Shown here in pieces: positions 19,463-29,010 of a DNA stretch of 64,000 nucleotides; within the stretch, counting starts at the first letter, position 1; every line of letters begins with the position of its first letter. The stretch comes from Lachnospiraceae bacterium (GTDB taxonomy: Bacteria; Bacillota; Clostridia; Lachnospirales; Lachnospiraceae). The position numbers and the translations under genes were made by a program. Where the stretch lies: positions 62,001 to 126,000 of the forward strand of contig JAIEFE010000011.1 of NCBI GenBank assembly GCA_029067085.1, written 5' to 3'. The notes under the pieces were generated by a model, which saw only the letters and a program-made list of their open reading frames with translations, had not been told where the DNA came from and made no database searches.

Positions 19463-19507
19463 CATATGACGAAAATGGATGAAGAAATGTGATAAGGGAG
19501 TGCTGTT

Positions 19508-19726
19508 ATGTTCAAGAAAAAGGCGTCGGCGTCGGCAATCAACTATGACAGAGAAACTTGTAAGCCGATCCTGAAATGCAGTATCTGTAACGGCGAACAG
19601 GTAGCGGGATTTAAGAATCTGCAGACCGGGAAATTCGAGGAGGTCATGTTGATCCGGGGTCCGGAGGATCTTTTTACTTTCAGGAAGCAATACGGGATCG
19701 AGGAAGAGATAGTCAAAGAGTATTAA
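19508..19726 (+). CDS. Small conserved hypothetical protein
   Basis: A 72-residue cytoplasmic protein with one Cys pair (C22 and the CSIC region) and the phrase GEQVAGFKNLQTGKFEEVMLI, typical of a small conserved Lachnospiraceae protein I cannot name. A GGGAG SD is present upstream. It follows the fapA-like gene in the same direction and precedes a terminator, so it probably shares its transcript. Confidence 0.65.
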   Translation: MFKKKASASAINYDRETCKPILKCSICNGEQVAGFKNLQTGKFEEVMLIRGPEDLFTFRKQYGIEEEIVKEY

Positions 19727-19747
19727 GAATAATGAGAATAGGAAAGA

Positions 19748-19776
19748 GAGGACGGTGGTATGCCGCCCTCTTTTTT
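19748..19776. terminator. Intrinsic terminator between convergent genes
   Basis: GAGGACGG / CCGCCCTC stem with one mismatch and a 7-nt loop followed by TTTTTT. It ends the fapA-like/small-gene transcript, and the GH31 gene converges on it. Confidence 0.75.
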
Positions 19777-19781
19777 GCAGT

Positions 19782-21806
19782 TTATTGTTTCTCAAATACC
19801 GGCATATAGGTGATCGGGGCATCCACGCTGACGGTGCAGCCGCCCTCGTATACCTTTCCTGTGGATGTCAGCTTCCACGTTCCGGCAGGGAGATAGACAT
19901 TGCGCGTCCACTCGTTTAAGTGCAGGATGGGAGCCACCAGATACTTTTCGCCAAACATATACTGGTCCTGCAGCGTCCAGCAGATCTCATCCTCGGGGAA
20001 CTCATAGAACATAGTCCGCAGAAGAGGAGAGCCGTTCTCGTGAGCCTCGCGGTACAGCTCTTTGATATAGTCGTGCATGGCGATGCGAATGTTGTAGTAG
20101 TCCTTCATGATGGCATAATTATCTTCGCCGTAGCTCCACAGCTCATTGGGCTGACCGGTGTGAAGGTAGCCGCCGCCCCAGTCGCGATCATCAAGCGGCG
20201 GGATGTTGTAAGGACCTCTGTCGCCGTGCATACGGAGCACCGGAGAATACACGGCGAACTGATACCAGCGGATCAAAAGCTGTCTGAAATCCGGATCGTT
20301 CACATCGTCTGTCATGAAGCCGCCGATGTCTGTCGTCCACCAGGGGATGCCGGCAAGCCCCATGTTTAAGCCGCACTGGATCTGATCGGCAAAGGCCTCA
20401 AAGGTGCTGGGTACGTCGCCTGACCAGACCACGTTGCCGTACTTTTGGGAGCCGGCCCATGCGCTGCGCAGGAGGTTTACCACCTCGCCGCGGTTCTCCT
20501 TCTTCATGCCGTCGTAGTAGGCGCGGCTGTAGAGCTGAGGGTAGAGATTGCTCACGGCTAGCGCCGGTCCGGCCGCGTAACGGTAGTTTTCAAAGTCGTA
20601 TACACCGTAGTCAGGTTCGGAGTTGTCCAGCCAGAAGGCGTCAATGCCGTAGTCGTAGTAGTTTTTCTTACAGACCTCCCAGATGTATTTTCTCGTCTCA
20701 GGGTTGAAGGGGTCGATCTCTACACAGTCGCCCTGATAGTCGTAGGTCTGCGCCGCGCCGCGCTCGGTGCGGATGAGGAGACCCTGCTCCATCATGGGCC
20801 CGAAATTCTCGCTCTTACGGTCAACGGAGGGCCAGACGGAGACGATGACTTTGATGCCCATGGAGTGAAGCTCGTCCACCATGGCCTTGGGATCGGGCCA
20901 GTAGGTTTTATCAAATTTCCAATCGCCCTGTACTGTCCAGTGGAAGAAATCGATGACGATCTGGTCGATCTTGATGCCTTCTTTCTGATACTGGCGGGCT
21001 ACGGTCAGAACTTCATCCTGCGTACGGTAGCGCAGCTTGCACTGCCACAAACCCATCAGATCTTCAGGAAACAGCTCCGCGTGTCCCGTCACGGCGGTGT
21101 AGTTTGCAAGGATCTGTTTCGGGGTGTCTGCTACGGTAATCCAGTAATCCATCTCCTTTGTCGCTCTCGCTACCCATTCGGTGTAGTTCATGCCGAAGGT
21201 GACGCGGCCCACAGCCGGGTTATTCCAGAGGAAGCCGTAGCCGAGGGAGGAGACGGCAAAGGGAACGGAGATCTGGGAATTGCGCTGTGCAAGCTCCAGA
21301 ACACAGCCCTTCAGGTTCATGATATCCTGCTGGTACTGTCCCATACCAAATAGTTTTTCGCCCTTATTACTCTCGAATTTCACATTTAAGGCATACTCGC
21401 TGCCGCCGATAATGCCCTTCCACTCCCGGTTTACCAGTTTCAGACAACGGCTCTCCTTCGAGAGGGTGCCGCCGTAGAATCTGAAATATTCCCGCAGGAT
21501 CAGTGCATCGTCCCGATAGAAGGAGAGAACGCCGGCGAAATTGACTACTGCCTTAAGCCTTCCGTTTATTATGGTAGCAATCGGCTGCTTGGCGATGGTG
21601 CCGTCGCCCACCCAAAAATCTTCCTCAGCAATAGTGATCTGCGTGTCTACATTCTTGACTTCTTCGGTCAATGCCCAGTCATTTCCGGTAAATGTTGGCG
21701 ACATTGCAGCGCGCACCCGAAAGGCGTCCTGTCCCCATGCCTCAATGCGCAATGTTTCGCCCATGCGGCGGCATACCAGTGCGCTGCCATCCTTTTCAAA
21801 TCTCAT
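19782..21806 (-). CDS. GH31 alpha-glycosidase (alpha-xylosidase/alpha-glucosidase type)
   Basis: A 674-residue cytoplasmic GH31 enzyme with an N-terminal beta-sandwich (about 1-235), a TIM barrel carrying the nucleophile Asp in DAFWLDNSEPDYG and the acid/base region VVWSGDVPSTFEAF, and C-terminal beta domains. GIPWWTTDIGGF is also typical. The WLDNSEPD form is often seen in alpha-xylosidases and sulfoquinovosidase relatives; by context an alpha-xylosidase acting on xyloglucan or related sugars is possible but not proved. An AGGAGG 6 bp before the chosen ATG fixes the start 21 bp inside the longest frame. Confidence 0.88.
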   Translation of the reverse strand: MRFEKDGSALVCRRMGETLRIEAWGQDAFRVRAAMSPTFTGNDWALTEEVKNVDTQITIAEEDFWVGDGTIAKQPIATIINGRLKAVVNFAGVLSFYRDDALILREYFRFYGGTLSKESRCLKLVNREWKGIIGGSEYALNVKFESNKGEKLFGMGQYQQDIMNLKGCVLELAQRNSQISVPFAVSSLGYGFLWNNPAVGRVTFGMNYTEWVARATKEMDYWITVADTPKQILANYTAVTGHAELFPEDLMGLWQCKLRYRTQDEVLTVARQYQKEGIKIDQIVIDFFHWTVQGDWKFDKTYWPDPKAMVDELHSMGIKVIVSVWPSVDRKSENFGPMMEQGLLIRTERGAAQTYDYQGDCVEIDPFNPETRKYIWEVCKKNYYDYGIDAFWLDNSEPDYGVYDFENYRYAAGPALAVSNLYPQLYSRAYYDGMKKENRGEVVNLLRSAWAGSQKYGNVVWSGDVPSTFEAFADQIQCGLNMGLAGIPWWTTDIGGFMTDDVNDPDFRQLLIRWYQFAVYSPVLRMHGDRGPYNIPPLDDRDWGGGYLHTGQPNELWSYGEDNYAIMKDYYNIRIAMHDYIKELYREAHENGSPLLRTMFYEFPEDEICWTLQDQYMFGEKYLVAPILHLNEWTRNVYLPAGTWKLTSTGKVYEGGCTVSVDAPITYMPVFEKQ

Positions 21807-22018
21807 AGTCTGCCTCCTGTTTTCCATTTTTCTGAGTCATGTATGTTATACTAAAAATATTTCATACTGATGTAATTATATCATATCTCAGATGCCGATG
21901 TAGTAAAACCATATCAAAGAACGGAAAAAGTTTTGCGGGCTTGTCACATTTGTACCTGGACGGGTGTTTTATAGGTAGAAGTGAAAATGAGAGTCCCCTA
22001 TTGCGAGGCGGTGATACA

Positions 22019-22522
22019 TTGGATAAGAAAAAGGAATATCCTGACCGGAGCGTGGAGGAGGTATTTTTTGCATATGGCAATATGCTCTACCGGATTGCCT
22101 TTGTGATGATGAAAAATGCCTTTGATGCCGAGGATATCGTGCAGGATACCCTGATCAAATATATGGAGTGCAGGAAGCGCTTCGATACAGAAGAATACAG
22201 AAAAGCCTGGCTGATCCGGGTGACGATCAATCTCTGTAAAAACAGGCTGCGGTTCTATCGCAATCACCCGAAGATCTCCGTGGAACAGCTCACCCGGTAT
22301 TATGAAACGAGGGAGGACACGGAGCTGATGGACAGTCTCCTGCTGCTGCCTGAAAAGTACAGGGAGCTCCTGCTGTTACATTATGTAGAGGGCTATCAGT
22401 GCAAAGAGATTGCGAAAATGTTTATGCTGTCGGAAGCCACGGTCAGAAAACGGCTGGAGCGGGGACGGAAGAAGTTGAGTGAGATGCTGGAGAAGGAGGG
22501 CGCGTTATGGAAGACAGAATAG
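22019..22522 (+). CDS. ECF-type RNA polymerase sigma factor
   Basis: A 167-residue sigma-70 family protein with region 2 (YGNMLYRIAFVMMKNAFDAEDIVQDT) and region 4 (LLLLPEKYRELLLLHYVEGYQCKEIAKMF plus helix-turn-helix). The best start is the TTG at 22019, which has GAGGCGGTG 5 bp upstream; the longer frame from 21839 runs through promoter sequence. It overlaps the next gene by 16 bases, the usual arrangement of an ECF factor with its membrane anti-sigma. It probably drives this operon, including the FtsX-type transporter. Confidence 0.87.
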   Translation: MDKKKEYPDRSVEEVFFAYGNMLYRIAFVMMKNAFDAEDIVQDTLIKYMECRKRFDTEEYRKAWLIRVTINLCKNRLRFYRNHPKISVEQLTRYYETREDTELMDSLLLLPEKYRELLLLHYVEGYQCKEIAKMFMLSEATVRKRLERGRKKLSEMLEKEGALWKTE

Positions 22523-23157
22523 AGGAGCGGCTGGAAAAAGCGGCGGCGCAGATCGTGCCTGACGAGGCGGCGAAAGAACGCATTCTGGAAGGCGTGAAAG
22601 CGAAAAAAGTAAGCAGAAGGAGACTGTCTGTGCGAGTGCCGGCGGCAGTTCTGGCAGCCTGTATGCTGGCAGGTCTTTTGTGGCTTGGCGGAGGACAGAT
22701 CCTGCCGGGGGAAAAGATCGTGGTCTATGCGGCTACGGAGGAGAATGGCTGGCAGAAGCTTGAGGAGGGAGAGCGGATTCTGCTTAAGCAGGAGCCTTAT
22801 CAGATTATTGAAGAAGGTGAGGAGATCGAGCCTTTCAATGAATGGGGGTGGTGTAATTATTATCCGTATAAATGCATCTTTCGGGTGGAGGTGCCGGAAA
22901 ACTATCGTTATGCGCAGCAGTCCGTCTACATCAGAGACGATCATATCTCGACACCGGCGAATCGCGAAGATCTGATTGAATGGTATGTGGCGCCGGAGCG
23001 GCCGGAGGATGCGGGCAGAGTTATGCAGGGTTCGTGCCGAATATGGATCGTGAACGATAAATTGGAGCAGGTCGGCGCATATGACCTGACGCTGACCAAG
23101 GAAGACGGGAAGTGCTACGCGGAGCTTGTACACGTCTGGGGAAAATGGGGGAAGTGA
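22507..23157 (+). CDS. Probable membrane anti-sigma factor
   Basis: A 216-residue single-pass membrane protein: a charged cytoplasmic N-terminus of about 40 residues, a transmembrane helix (about 43-60), and an extracytoplasmic domain rich in aromatic and acidic residues. Its start overlaps the ECF sigma gene by 16 bases. Size, topology and coupling fit an anti-sigma factor that holds the sigma at the membrane until a cell-envelope signal arrives. No known anti-sigma motif was recognised, so the role is inferred from context. Confidence 0.7.
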   Translation: MEDRIEERLEKAAAQIVPDEAAKERILEGVKAKKVSRRRLSVRVPAAVLAACMLAGLLWLGGGQILPGEKIVVYAATEENGWQKLEEGERILLKQEPYQIIEEGEEIEPFNEWGWCNYYPYKCIFRVEVPENYRYAQQSVYIRDDHISTPANREDLIEWYVAPERPEDAGRVMQGSCRIWIVNDKLEQVGAYDLTLTKEDGKCYAELVHVWGKWGK

Positions 23158-23159
23158 GA

Positions 23160-24392
23160 ATGAAGTTTTTTATCAGACAGACCGCAAGGAACATTGCCCG
23201 TCATAAATATAAGAGCCTGTTCTATCTGTTGATCGGTGTGCTGACGGTGTTTCTTCTGGCGGTGTATGCAGGGAATCTGGACAGTACGAAGAGACAGCTT
23301 GAGCGGCTGCCGGAGGTGATGAAGATCACCGCCAGGATCAGTAATCTGAACGGTTCCATGACTGACGGAGTGAAAATCAGAGAGGATCGGGTGGACGGCA
23401 TCCTGACTTCCGAATATGTGCAGGATCCGGTGTTTTCGGTGCGGTTGAAGTGGGGGTTTGGAGAGTTTTCCAGAGAAGAGTATCAGAAAAAGCTGAATCA
23501 CTATGGCGTGGGAATGAATGCAGTGGGTGGTGTACCGGGCCTTAAGGCGGAGGAGATCACCTGTCTGGAAGGGGTGGACATCAGCATACTGGAGACGGCC
23601 GAGAAGGTCTGTATTATGGATGCAGACCTGATGACACAGGAAGGTTTTTCTCTCGGAGACGATGTTATGTTAACTTCATATTACTACCATTTGAAGAAAG
23701 ACGGAAGTGATGATGTCTTGATCGATCCGCTGGTGACAGAAACTTACCGTATCGTAGGATCTGTGCAGATCGGGGAGTATTTGGGCGATTGGATGCCGGC
23801 GGAGCTGATTTTGCCTCTTAATTGTGTGCGGGAGGCCTATCAGAGACAGGACATCGAGTTTGAGGCGGACTCCTGTTCCTTTGTGGTAAAGGATCCCTTT
23901 TTGCTGAATGAATGCAAGGAGAAGATGCACAACATGGGCTTTTTTTCTGTGATAACACAGGCGGATTTTCACTATAAGGGCATCGCGCTGACGATCATGG
24001 ATCAGGATTTTATCCGCTCGGTCAGGACGCTCAACGAGAATCTGGCGCTCCTAAAGGGGATGCTGCCATTTATTACGGTGATCATTTTCTTTATCGGCTA
24101 TATCTGCAGCTATCTCTCGATCCAGGGCAGGCGGGAGGAATATGCCCTCATGCGTTCTCTGGGGACGGGACGGGGCAGGAGCTTTGGCCTGTTTTTGGGA
24201 GAGACAATGCTGCTTCAGGCAATGGCCTGTTTTTTTGGCAGTTTAGCAGCGGGCCAGCTTTTCTCTACGCCACCTGTGGTTTTGGCTTTGTCGGGAACGC
24301 TGTTTTTTGCCGCTTTTCTGTCGGGAACGGTGGTGGCGCTTTTTGCCCTGTACAGCCTCAGTGTGATAGAACTGTTGACTACAAATAATTGA
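23160..24392 (+). CDS. FtsX/MacB-type ABC transporter permease
   Basis: A 410-residue membrane protein with an N-terminal transmembrane helix (about 17-37), a large external domain, and three helices at the C-terminus (about 300-405), the FtsX/MacB topology. The phrase EEYALMRSLGTGRGRSF is typical of these permeases. The start at MKFFIRQ, 2 bp after the preceding stop and behind GGGGGAAG, is preferred over 23112. With the next ATPase and second permease it forms an export or mechanotransmission complex under ECF control. Confidence 0.85.
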   Translation: MKFFIRQTARNIARHKYKSLFYLLIGVLTVFLLAVYAGNLDSTKRQLERLPEVMKITARISNLNGSMTDGVKIREDRVDGILTSEYVQDPVFSVRLKWGFGEFSREEYQKKLNHYGVGMNAVGGVPGLKAEEITCLEGVDISILETAEKVCIMDADLMTQEGFSLGDDVMLTSYYYHLKKDGSDDVLIDPLVTETYRIVGSVQIGEYLGDWMPAELILPLNCVREAYQRQDIEFEADSCSFVVKDPFLLNECKEKMHNMGFFSVITQADFHYKGIALTIMDQDFIRSVRTLNENLALLKGMLPFITVIIFFIGYICSYLSIQGRREEYALMRSLGTGRGRSFGLFLGETMLLQAMACFFGSLAAGQLFSTPPVVLALSGTLFFAAFLSGTVVALFALYSLSVIELLTTNN

Positions 24393-24428
24393 AGAAAAAG
24401 TATATAAACGCTTTTGGAAGGAGTATTT

Positions 24429-25097
24429 ATGGAGACCGTGAGAGTGGAGCATGTAAGTTATACCTACCGCACCAAGTATCAGAGTGTGGAGGCGCTTAAG
24501 GATGTGAGCTGCAGCTTTGAGGACGGAGCCATGTACGCTATTGTGGGAAAATCCGGCAGCGGCAAGAGTACTTTGCTTTCCCTGCTGGCAGGGCTGGATC
24601 TGCCCACCGGCGGCAGTATTTTTGTGGAGGGTACGGATTTGAAAACCATGGACCGGGACACCTATCGCCGGGATATGGCCAGCGTGGTATATCAGGCATT
24701 CCATCTGTTTCCCCTGCTCACGGCCCAGGAGAATGTGATGTATCCCATGGAACTGAAGGGAATGAAGAGAAAACAGGCAGCAAATAGGGCAAGGGAGCTT
24801 CTCTTACAGGTGGGGCTTCCCGAGACGATCTGCAGGCAGTTTCCCAGAATGATGAGCGGTGGTGAGCAGCAAAGAGTGGCCATTGCCAGAGCCCTTGCGG
24901 TGGACGGTAAGATTCTGCTGGCGGATGAGCCCACCGGTAATCTGGATTCGGAGAATGAGCGCAGGATCGTGGAAATCCTGTATCGAATCGCACATGAGGC
25001 GGGATATACGGTGATCGTGATCACCCACAACGAAAAGGTGGCAGATGCAGCGGATCACCGCTATCAAATGGAGGACGGACGGCTGAGCGTCCTGTAG
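24429..25097 (+). CDS. ABC transporter ATP-binding protein (MacB/LolD type)
   Basis: A 222-residue ATPase with Walker A VGKSGSGKST, Q-loop VYQAFHLF, signature MSGGEQQRVAIARAL, Walker B ILLADEPTGNLD and H-loop VITHN. It belongs to the MacB/LolD/BceA group that pairs with FtsX-type permeases. GGAAGGAG upstream sets the start at METVRV. It lies between the two permease genes of the operon. Confidence 0.92.
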   Translation: METVRVEHVSYTYRTKYQSVEALKDVSCSFEDGAMYAIVGKSGSGKSTLLSLLAGLDLPTGGSIFVEGTDLKTMDRDTYRRDMASVVYQAFHLFPLLTAQENVMYPMELKGMKRKQAANRARELLLQVGLPETICRQFPRMMSGGEQQRVAIARALAVDGKILLADEPTGNLDSENERRIVEILYRIAHEAGYTVIVITHNEKVADAADHRYQMEDGRLSVL

Positions 25098-25112
25098 GGA
25101 AGGGAGCAGGAT

Positions 25113-26951
25113 ATGGTGAATTTAAGAAACAGTTTGGTCAGACTTTGGAGAACCCCGGTGAAGACGCTTCTCTTTTTGCTGCTCCTTGCCTTCACGGTGG
25201 CGCTGGTCAGTGCGGGCGGCAGTCTCCGGAAGCTCTGCAGCGCCAATATGGAGAGATTTGGAGAGATTTTTGTGACCATCGCTACGGTGGAGCAGCGGCC
25301 GGAGAGAACGGTGCAGGATGGGACTTGGTATGCGGACAAGAAAGAGTATCGGTATTACAATAGTCGGATATATGGGGATACAATCCCCCTCTCCGTGCTG
25401 GATCTGGAGAGGGTCGAATATCTGAGCGGACCGGAGCAGCGGGCTTATTACAGTTCTGTAGCGTCAGAGTATGAGCTGAGGGAGTCATACGAGAGGCTGT
25501 GGTTTATGATGATCGTGGAAGCGTCCCCCGTGGAGGACTGCATTCCCTCGGATCGGGTGAAGATGGAAATGAAAAATATGATCTACGCTCCTTATCGTGT
25601 CTATTTGCCTGAGTTTTATTTCTGCGACCATTATGAGGAGCATCCTCAGAAGCTGTATCAGGACAAGACTTATATCATGGCGTTGGACGAGGGCATTCCC
25701 CATGATTGGGCAGAGAATAATGTCGGCGGCAAAATGGAATTTGTGCCGATTGCAGGACCTTATTCCACGCAGACAGATCCGGACGGAAATCGGTTGCCAT
25801 GTGATCTGACGAGTGCAGCGGTGGAAGAAGTGACACCGGGGTTTTATGAGACAGAGAGAGGCAAGGCGTGGCTTTCTATGTGCGAGGAATATCGACTGTA
25901 CAATGAGTCCCTGCCTGTGACAGCCACGGAGGATCTTAACCTGATCATGGCTTTTTACGCCAAGGAGGCCTATGTGACGGAGGGTGAGGTTTTTTCCGAG
26001 GAAGACTATCAGCAGGGGAATCGGGTGTGTCTGGTATCGGAACGTTTTGCCAACAGAAATAAGCTAAAGGTGGGGGACAGCGTGCACCTGGCACTGCGTT
26101 ATGCTAACTATTCCCAATCTGCCTATCTGGGCGGGCTGTTAAATGGAGTAAATGCGGCAGGAGAAAACTATGAAGTCTTTGAGGAGGCTGATTATCAGAT
26201 CAAGGGGATCTATGCGAACGTGGCAGGCAGCAATAGGGGCAGCGGCTATCTGATTGAAAGAAACGAAATCTTTATCCCTACGGCTTCGATCAAAAACAGC
26301 AACGAAAACAATATTGGCGCGTACGGCCCCATGAAGGGGTACACTACCGCTTTCCGTATTCCAAACGGCAAAAGAAGTATAGAGAATTTTAAGGAAAAAT
26401 GGGAGGCCCAGGGGGTCGGTTATGTGGATATCAGCTTTTACGACGGGGGTTTTTGTGAGCTGGAGGAGGGGCTGCAGTCCATGGAGAGAATGTCATTGCT
26501 TTTGCTTGCAACGGGAGCGGTCAGCGCCGTCTGTATCGTGACCTTTTTCTGTCATCTGTTTATCACGAAGCAGAAAAAGCGGACAGCCATCGAGCGGTGT
26601 CTCGGCATGAGGAGGAGACAGTGCACGGTTTCCCTGTTCACAGGCATTTTGGTCATAGCGCTTACGGGCTGTGCAGCAGGCGCTCTTGCCGGACAGCTTT
26701 TTGCACAGCGGGCAGCGAATCAGATGCTGCAGGCGCAGGAGTATGACACCCGCTTCAGCAACGGCGCTTTGCAGACGGAGAGCGAGAACCGGGAGGAGGT
26801 TGCCTATCTGACACAGCTGGATATCCGGGTGTCTGCAGCGGCGGGCGGTCTGGTCTTTTTGTTTACGACGGCCACAGCCCTGACGGGGATCTATAGGAAT
26901 CTGCGGGAGGAGCCGCTTCAGCTTCTCGCCACGGCGGAGCATAACGGGTAG
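25113..26951 (+). CDS. FtsX/MacB-type ABC transporter permease (long)
   Basis: A 612-residue permease with an N-terminal helix (about 15-35), a large extracytoplasmic domain (about 45-460) rich in Tyr and acidic residues, and three C-terminal helices (about 470-605). It lies 15 bp after the ATPase gene with an AAGGGAG SD. It likely forms a heterodimer with the shorter permease. Its last 89 bp overlap the 3' end of the convergent LysR gene. Confidence 0.85.
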   Translation: MVNLRNSLVRLWRTPVKTLLFLLLLAFTVALVSAGGSLRKLCSANMERFGEIFVTIATVEQRPERTVQDGTWYADKKEYRYYNSRIYGDTIPLSVLDLERVEYLSGPEQRAYYSSVASEYELRESYERLWFMMIVEASPVEDCIPSDRVKMEMKNMIYAPYRVYLPEFYFCDHYEEHPQKLYQDKTYIMALDEGIPHDWAENNVGGKMEFVPIAGPYSTQTDPDGNRLPCDLTSAAVEEVTPGFYETERGKAWLSMCEEYRLYNESLPVTATEDLNLIMAFYAKEAYVTEGEVFSEEDYQQGNRVCLVSERFANRNKLKVGDSVHLALRYANYSQSAYLGGLLNGVNAAGENYEVFEEADYQIKGIYANVAGSNRGSGYLIERNEIFIPTASIKNSNENNIGAYGPMKGYTTAFRIPNGKRSIENFKEKWEAQGVGYVDISFYDGGFCELEEGLQSMERMSLLLLATGAVSAVCIVTFFCHLFITKQKKRTAIERCLGMRRRQCTVSLFTGILVIALTGCAAGALAGQLFAQRAANQMLQAQEYDTRFSNGALQTESENREEVAYLTQLDIRVSAAAGGLVFLFTTATALTGIYRNLREEPLQLLATAEHNG

Positions 26952-27825
26952 TATTAAAACAGTTTTTCAAGTTTTGAAGTAATCGTTCTGCAATAGGAGT
27001 GAATACCTGATATTTTTTCCAGATCAGATATATTTTCGTTTCAAGTCTTGGCGTAAGCGGACGGAAGGTAAGTCCGCTGTCATGGCTTGTATCAATAAGA
27101 TGTTCGAAAGTCAAAAGATAACCAAGGCTCTCTTTGACAAAAATAGAGCCGTTATAGGACAGGCGGAACGATCCTTCAAGATGCAGCTTGTCCATTTTAT
27201 TTCCGCACCATTTGGAAATATCTTGATTCCACCCCTGTTCTGAACAGAATAGCGGCAGCCCGATCAGATCATCTGCGCAGACAGTCTGTTTTTTTGCCAG
27301 CGTGCAGTCTTGCGGCATGACGAGGCCCCATACATCAGCTTCGGGAAAAGCGAGGTAATTATACTTTGTAGTATTTGGTTCCTGTGCCAGCACTGCAAAA
27401 TCTATGATACCTTTATCCAGTTTCTCTGTAACCTGCTCCGTGTCGCCGCTGGTGATATGATAGTGAAAGTCAGGGTAAGTCTCTTTGAATCCTCTGATCG
27501 CGGCGGCGAGATATCTGATCTGATAAGATTCCGCCAGACCGAAATAGACATCACCACCTAAAACATCATCCAGCGTGAGAAATTCGGAGGTGATCTTATC
27601 AGCCATTTTTACCAGATCCTCCGCCCGTTTTCGCAGTAAAATTCCTTCCTCGGTGAGTTGGATGCTGAAGCTGTGCCGCAGAAACAGTTTTTTCCCGAGT
27701 TCATCTTCCAGAGCTTTTAATTGTTTTGAAAGCGTAGGCTGGGTAACGTGGAGCAGTTCCGCCGCGCGGGTCATATTTTCCTCTCTTGCCACCGCAAGAA
27801 AATATCTCATAGTTCTTAATTCCAT
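26863..27825 (-). CDS. LysR-family transcriptional regulator
   Basis: A 320-residue LysR regulator: N-terminal winged HTH (MRYFLAVAREENMTRAAELLHVTQPTLSKQ) and a substrate-binding effector domain (about 92-295). AAAGGAGAA places the start at MELRTM. It is divergent from the alpha/beta hydrolase gene and likely controls it. Its last 30 residues (Arg/Ala/Pro/Ser-rich) lie antisense to the end of the permease gene and look unlike the family, so the C-terminus may have been extended when the two genes came together. Confidence 0.9.
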   Translation of the reverse strand: MELRTMRYFLAVAREENMTRAAELLHVTQPTLSKQLKALEDELGKKLFLRHSFSIQLTEEGILLRKRAEDLVKMADKITSEFLTLDDVLGGDVYFGLAESYQIRYLAAAIRGFKETYPDFHYHITSGDTEQVTEKLDKGIIDFAVLAQEPNTTKYNYLAFPEADVWGLVMPQDCTLAKKQTVCADDLIGLPLFCSEQGWNQDISKWCGNKMDKLHLEGSFRLSYNGSIFVKESLGYLLTFEHLIDTSHDSGLTFRPLTPRLETKIYLIWKKYQVFTPIAERLLQNLKNCFNTTRYAPPWREAEAAPPADSYRSPSGLWPS

Positions 27826-27872
27826 AAAGTTCTCCTTTTTGTGATATTCCAAAAACTCATATCATGATATAA

Positions 27873-27901
27873 ATTATAACCATTGGCGCAATGGAAATCA
27901 A
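27873..27901 (-). promoter_or_regulatory. LysR-gene promoter with palindrome in its spacer
   Basis: On the minus strand, TTGATT (-35) and TATAAT (-10) are exactly 17 bp apart. The spacer holds the inverted repeat CCATTG-GCG-CAATGG (27880-27894). A second palindrome, ATATCATGATAT, lies at 27859-27870 inside the leader. Both are natural LysR-type binding sites in the divergent region. Confidence 0.6.
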
Positions 27902-27984
27902 GAAGATAGAATACAAATATAGTTAAGGAAGAGAAACTTGAGAAAAATAGATTCAATATATAGAGAAAGAGAGGTATATGAGAA

Positions 27985-28986
27985 ATGGCAAATACGGTAA
28001 AACTGGAATTAACCCAAGAATGGGATAAGACGTTCCCGAAAAGTGAAAAGGTAAACCATCGTAAGGTGACGTTTCATAACCGCTATGGCATTACGCTGGC
28101 AGCAGATCTTTACGAGCCCAAAGAGGCGGAAGGCAGATTGGCGGCAATTGCGGTATGCGGACCTTTTGGTGCGGTAAAGGAACAGGCAGCGGGTTTGTAT
28201 GCCCAGACAATGGCGGAGCGCGGTTTTCTGACGATCGCATTTGATCCGTCCTTCACGGGTGAGAGCGGTGGAGAACCCCGTTATATGGCATCTCCTGACA
28301 TCAACACTGAGGATTTTCAGGCTGCGGTAGATTTTCTCTCTTTGCAGGACAATGTGGACCCGGAGAAGATCGGCATTATCGGAATCTGCGGCTGGGGCGG
28401 TCTGGCACTGAATGCTGCGGCACTGGATACCCGAATCAAGGCGACGGTTGCTTCTACCATGTACGATATGACCCGTGTCAATGCAAACGGATATTTTGAT
28501 TCTGAGAATTCTGCTGATGCGAGATATGAAAAGAAAAAGACCATGAACGCGCAGCGGATCACTGATTATAAAAATGGCAGCTATGCGCTTGGCGGCGGTG
28601 TGGTTGATCCGCTTCCGGCAGATGCGCCGTTCTATGTGGCAGACTATTATGATTATTATAAAACGGACCGTGGTTATCATAAGCGTTCCCTGAATTCCAA
28701 CGGGGGCTGGAATGCGATTGGCTGCATGTCCTTTATGAACCAGCCGATCCTGAAATACAGCAATGAGATCCGCAGCGCCGTTCTGGTGATGCATGGTGAA
28801 AAGGCACATTCCTGCTATTTCAGCCGTGACGCATATGCGGCTATGGTGAAGGATAATCCTTATGCGGATAATAAAGAATTACTGATCATTCCGGAGGCTG
28901 TCCATACGGATCTTTATGACGGAGGCAGCAAAAATGCAATTCCGTTTGACAAACTGGAGCAGTTTTTCGGAGAGTATTTAAAGTAA
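27985..28986 (+). CDS. Alpha/beta hydrolase with Cys at nucleophile elbow
   Basis: A 333-residue alpha/beta hydrolase of the type often annotated as YcjY-like/dienelactone-hydrolase-like. The nucleophile elbow reads GICGWGG, with Cys where most relatives have Ser, and the probable catalytic His is in EAVHTDLYDG near the C-terminus. Cys nucleophiles are known in dienelactone hydrolases. No signal peptide is seen. It is divergent from the LysR gene. The substrate is unknown. Confidence 0.85.
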   Translation: MANTVKLELTQEWDKTFPKSEKVNHRKVTFHNRYGITLAADLYEPKEAEGRLAAIAVCGPFGAVKEQAAGLYAQTMAERGFLTIAFDPSFTGESGGEPRYMASPDINTEDFQAAVDFLSLQDNVDPEKIGIIGICGWGGLALNAAALDTRIKATVASTMYDMTRVNANGYFDSENSADARYEKKKTMNAQRITDYKNGSYALGGGVVDPLPADAPFYVADYYDYYKTDRGYHKRSLNSNGGWNAIGCMSFMNQPILKYSNEIRSAVLVMHGEKAHSCYFSRDAYAAMVKDNPYADNKELLIIPEAVHTDLYDGGSKNAIPFDKLEQFFGEYLK

Positions 28987-29010
28987 AGGCATTGTAGAAG
29001 GAGGATTTGT

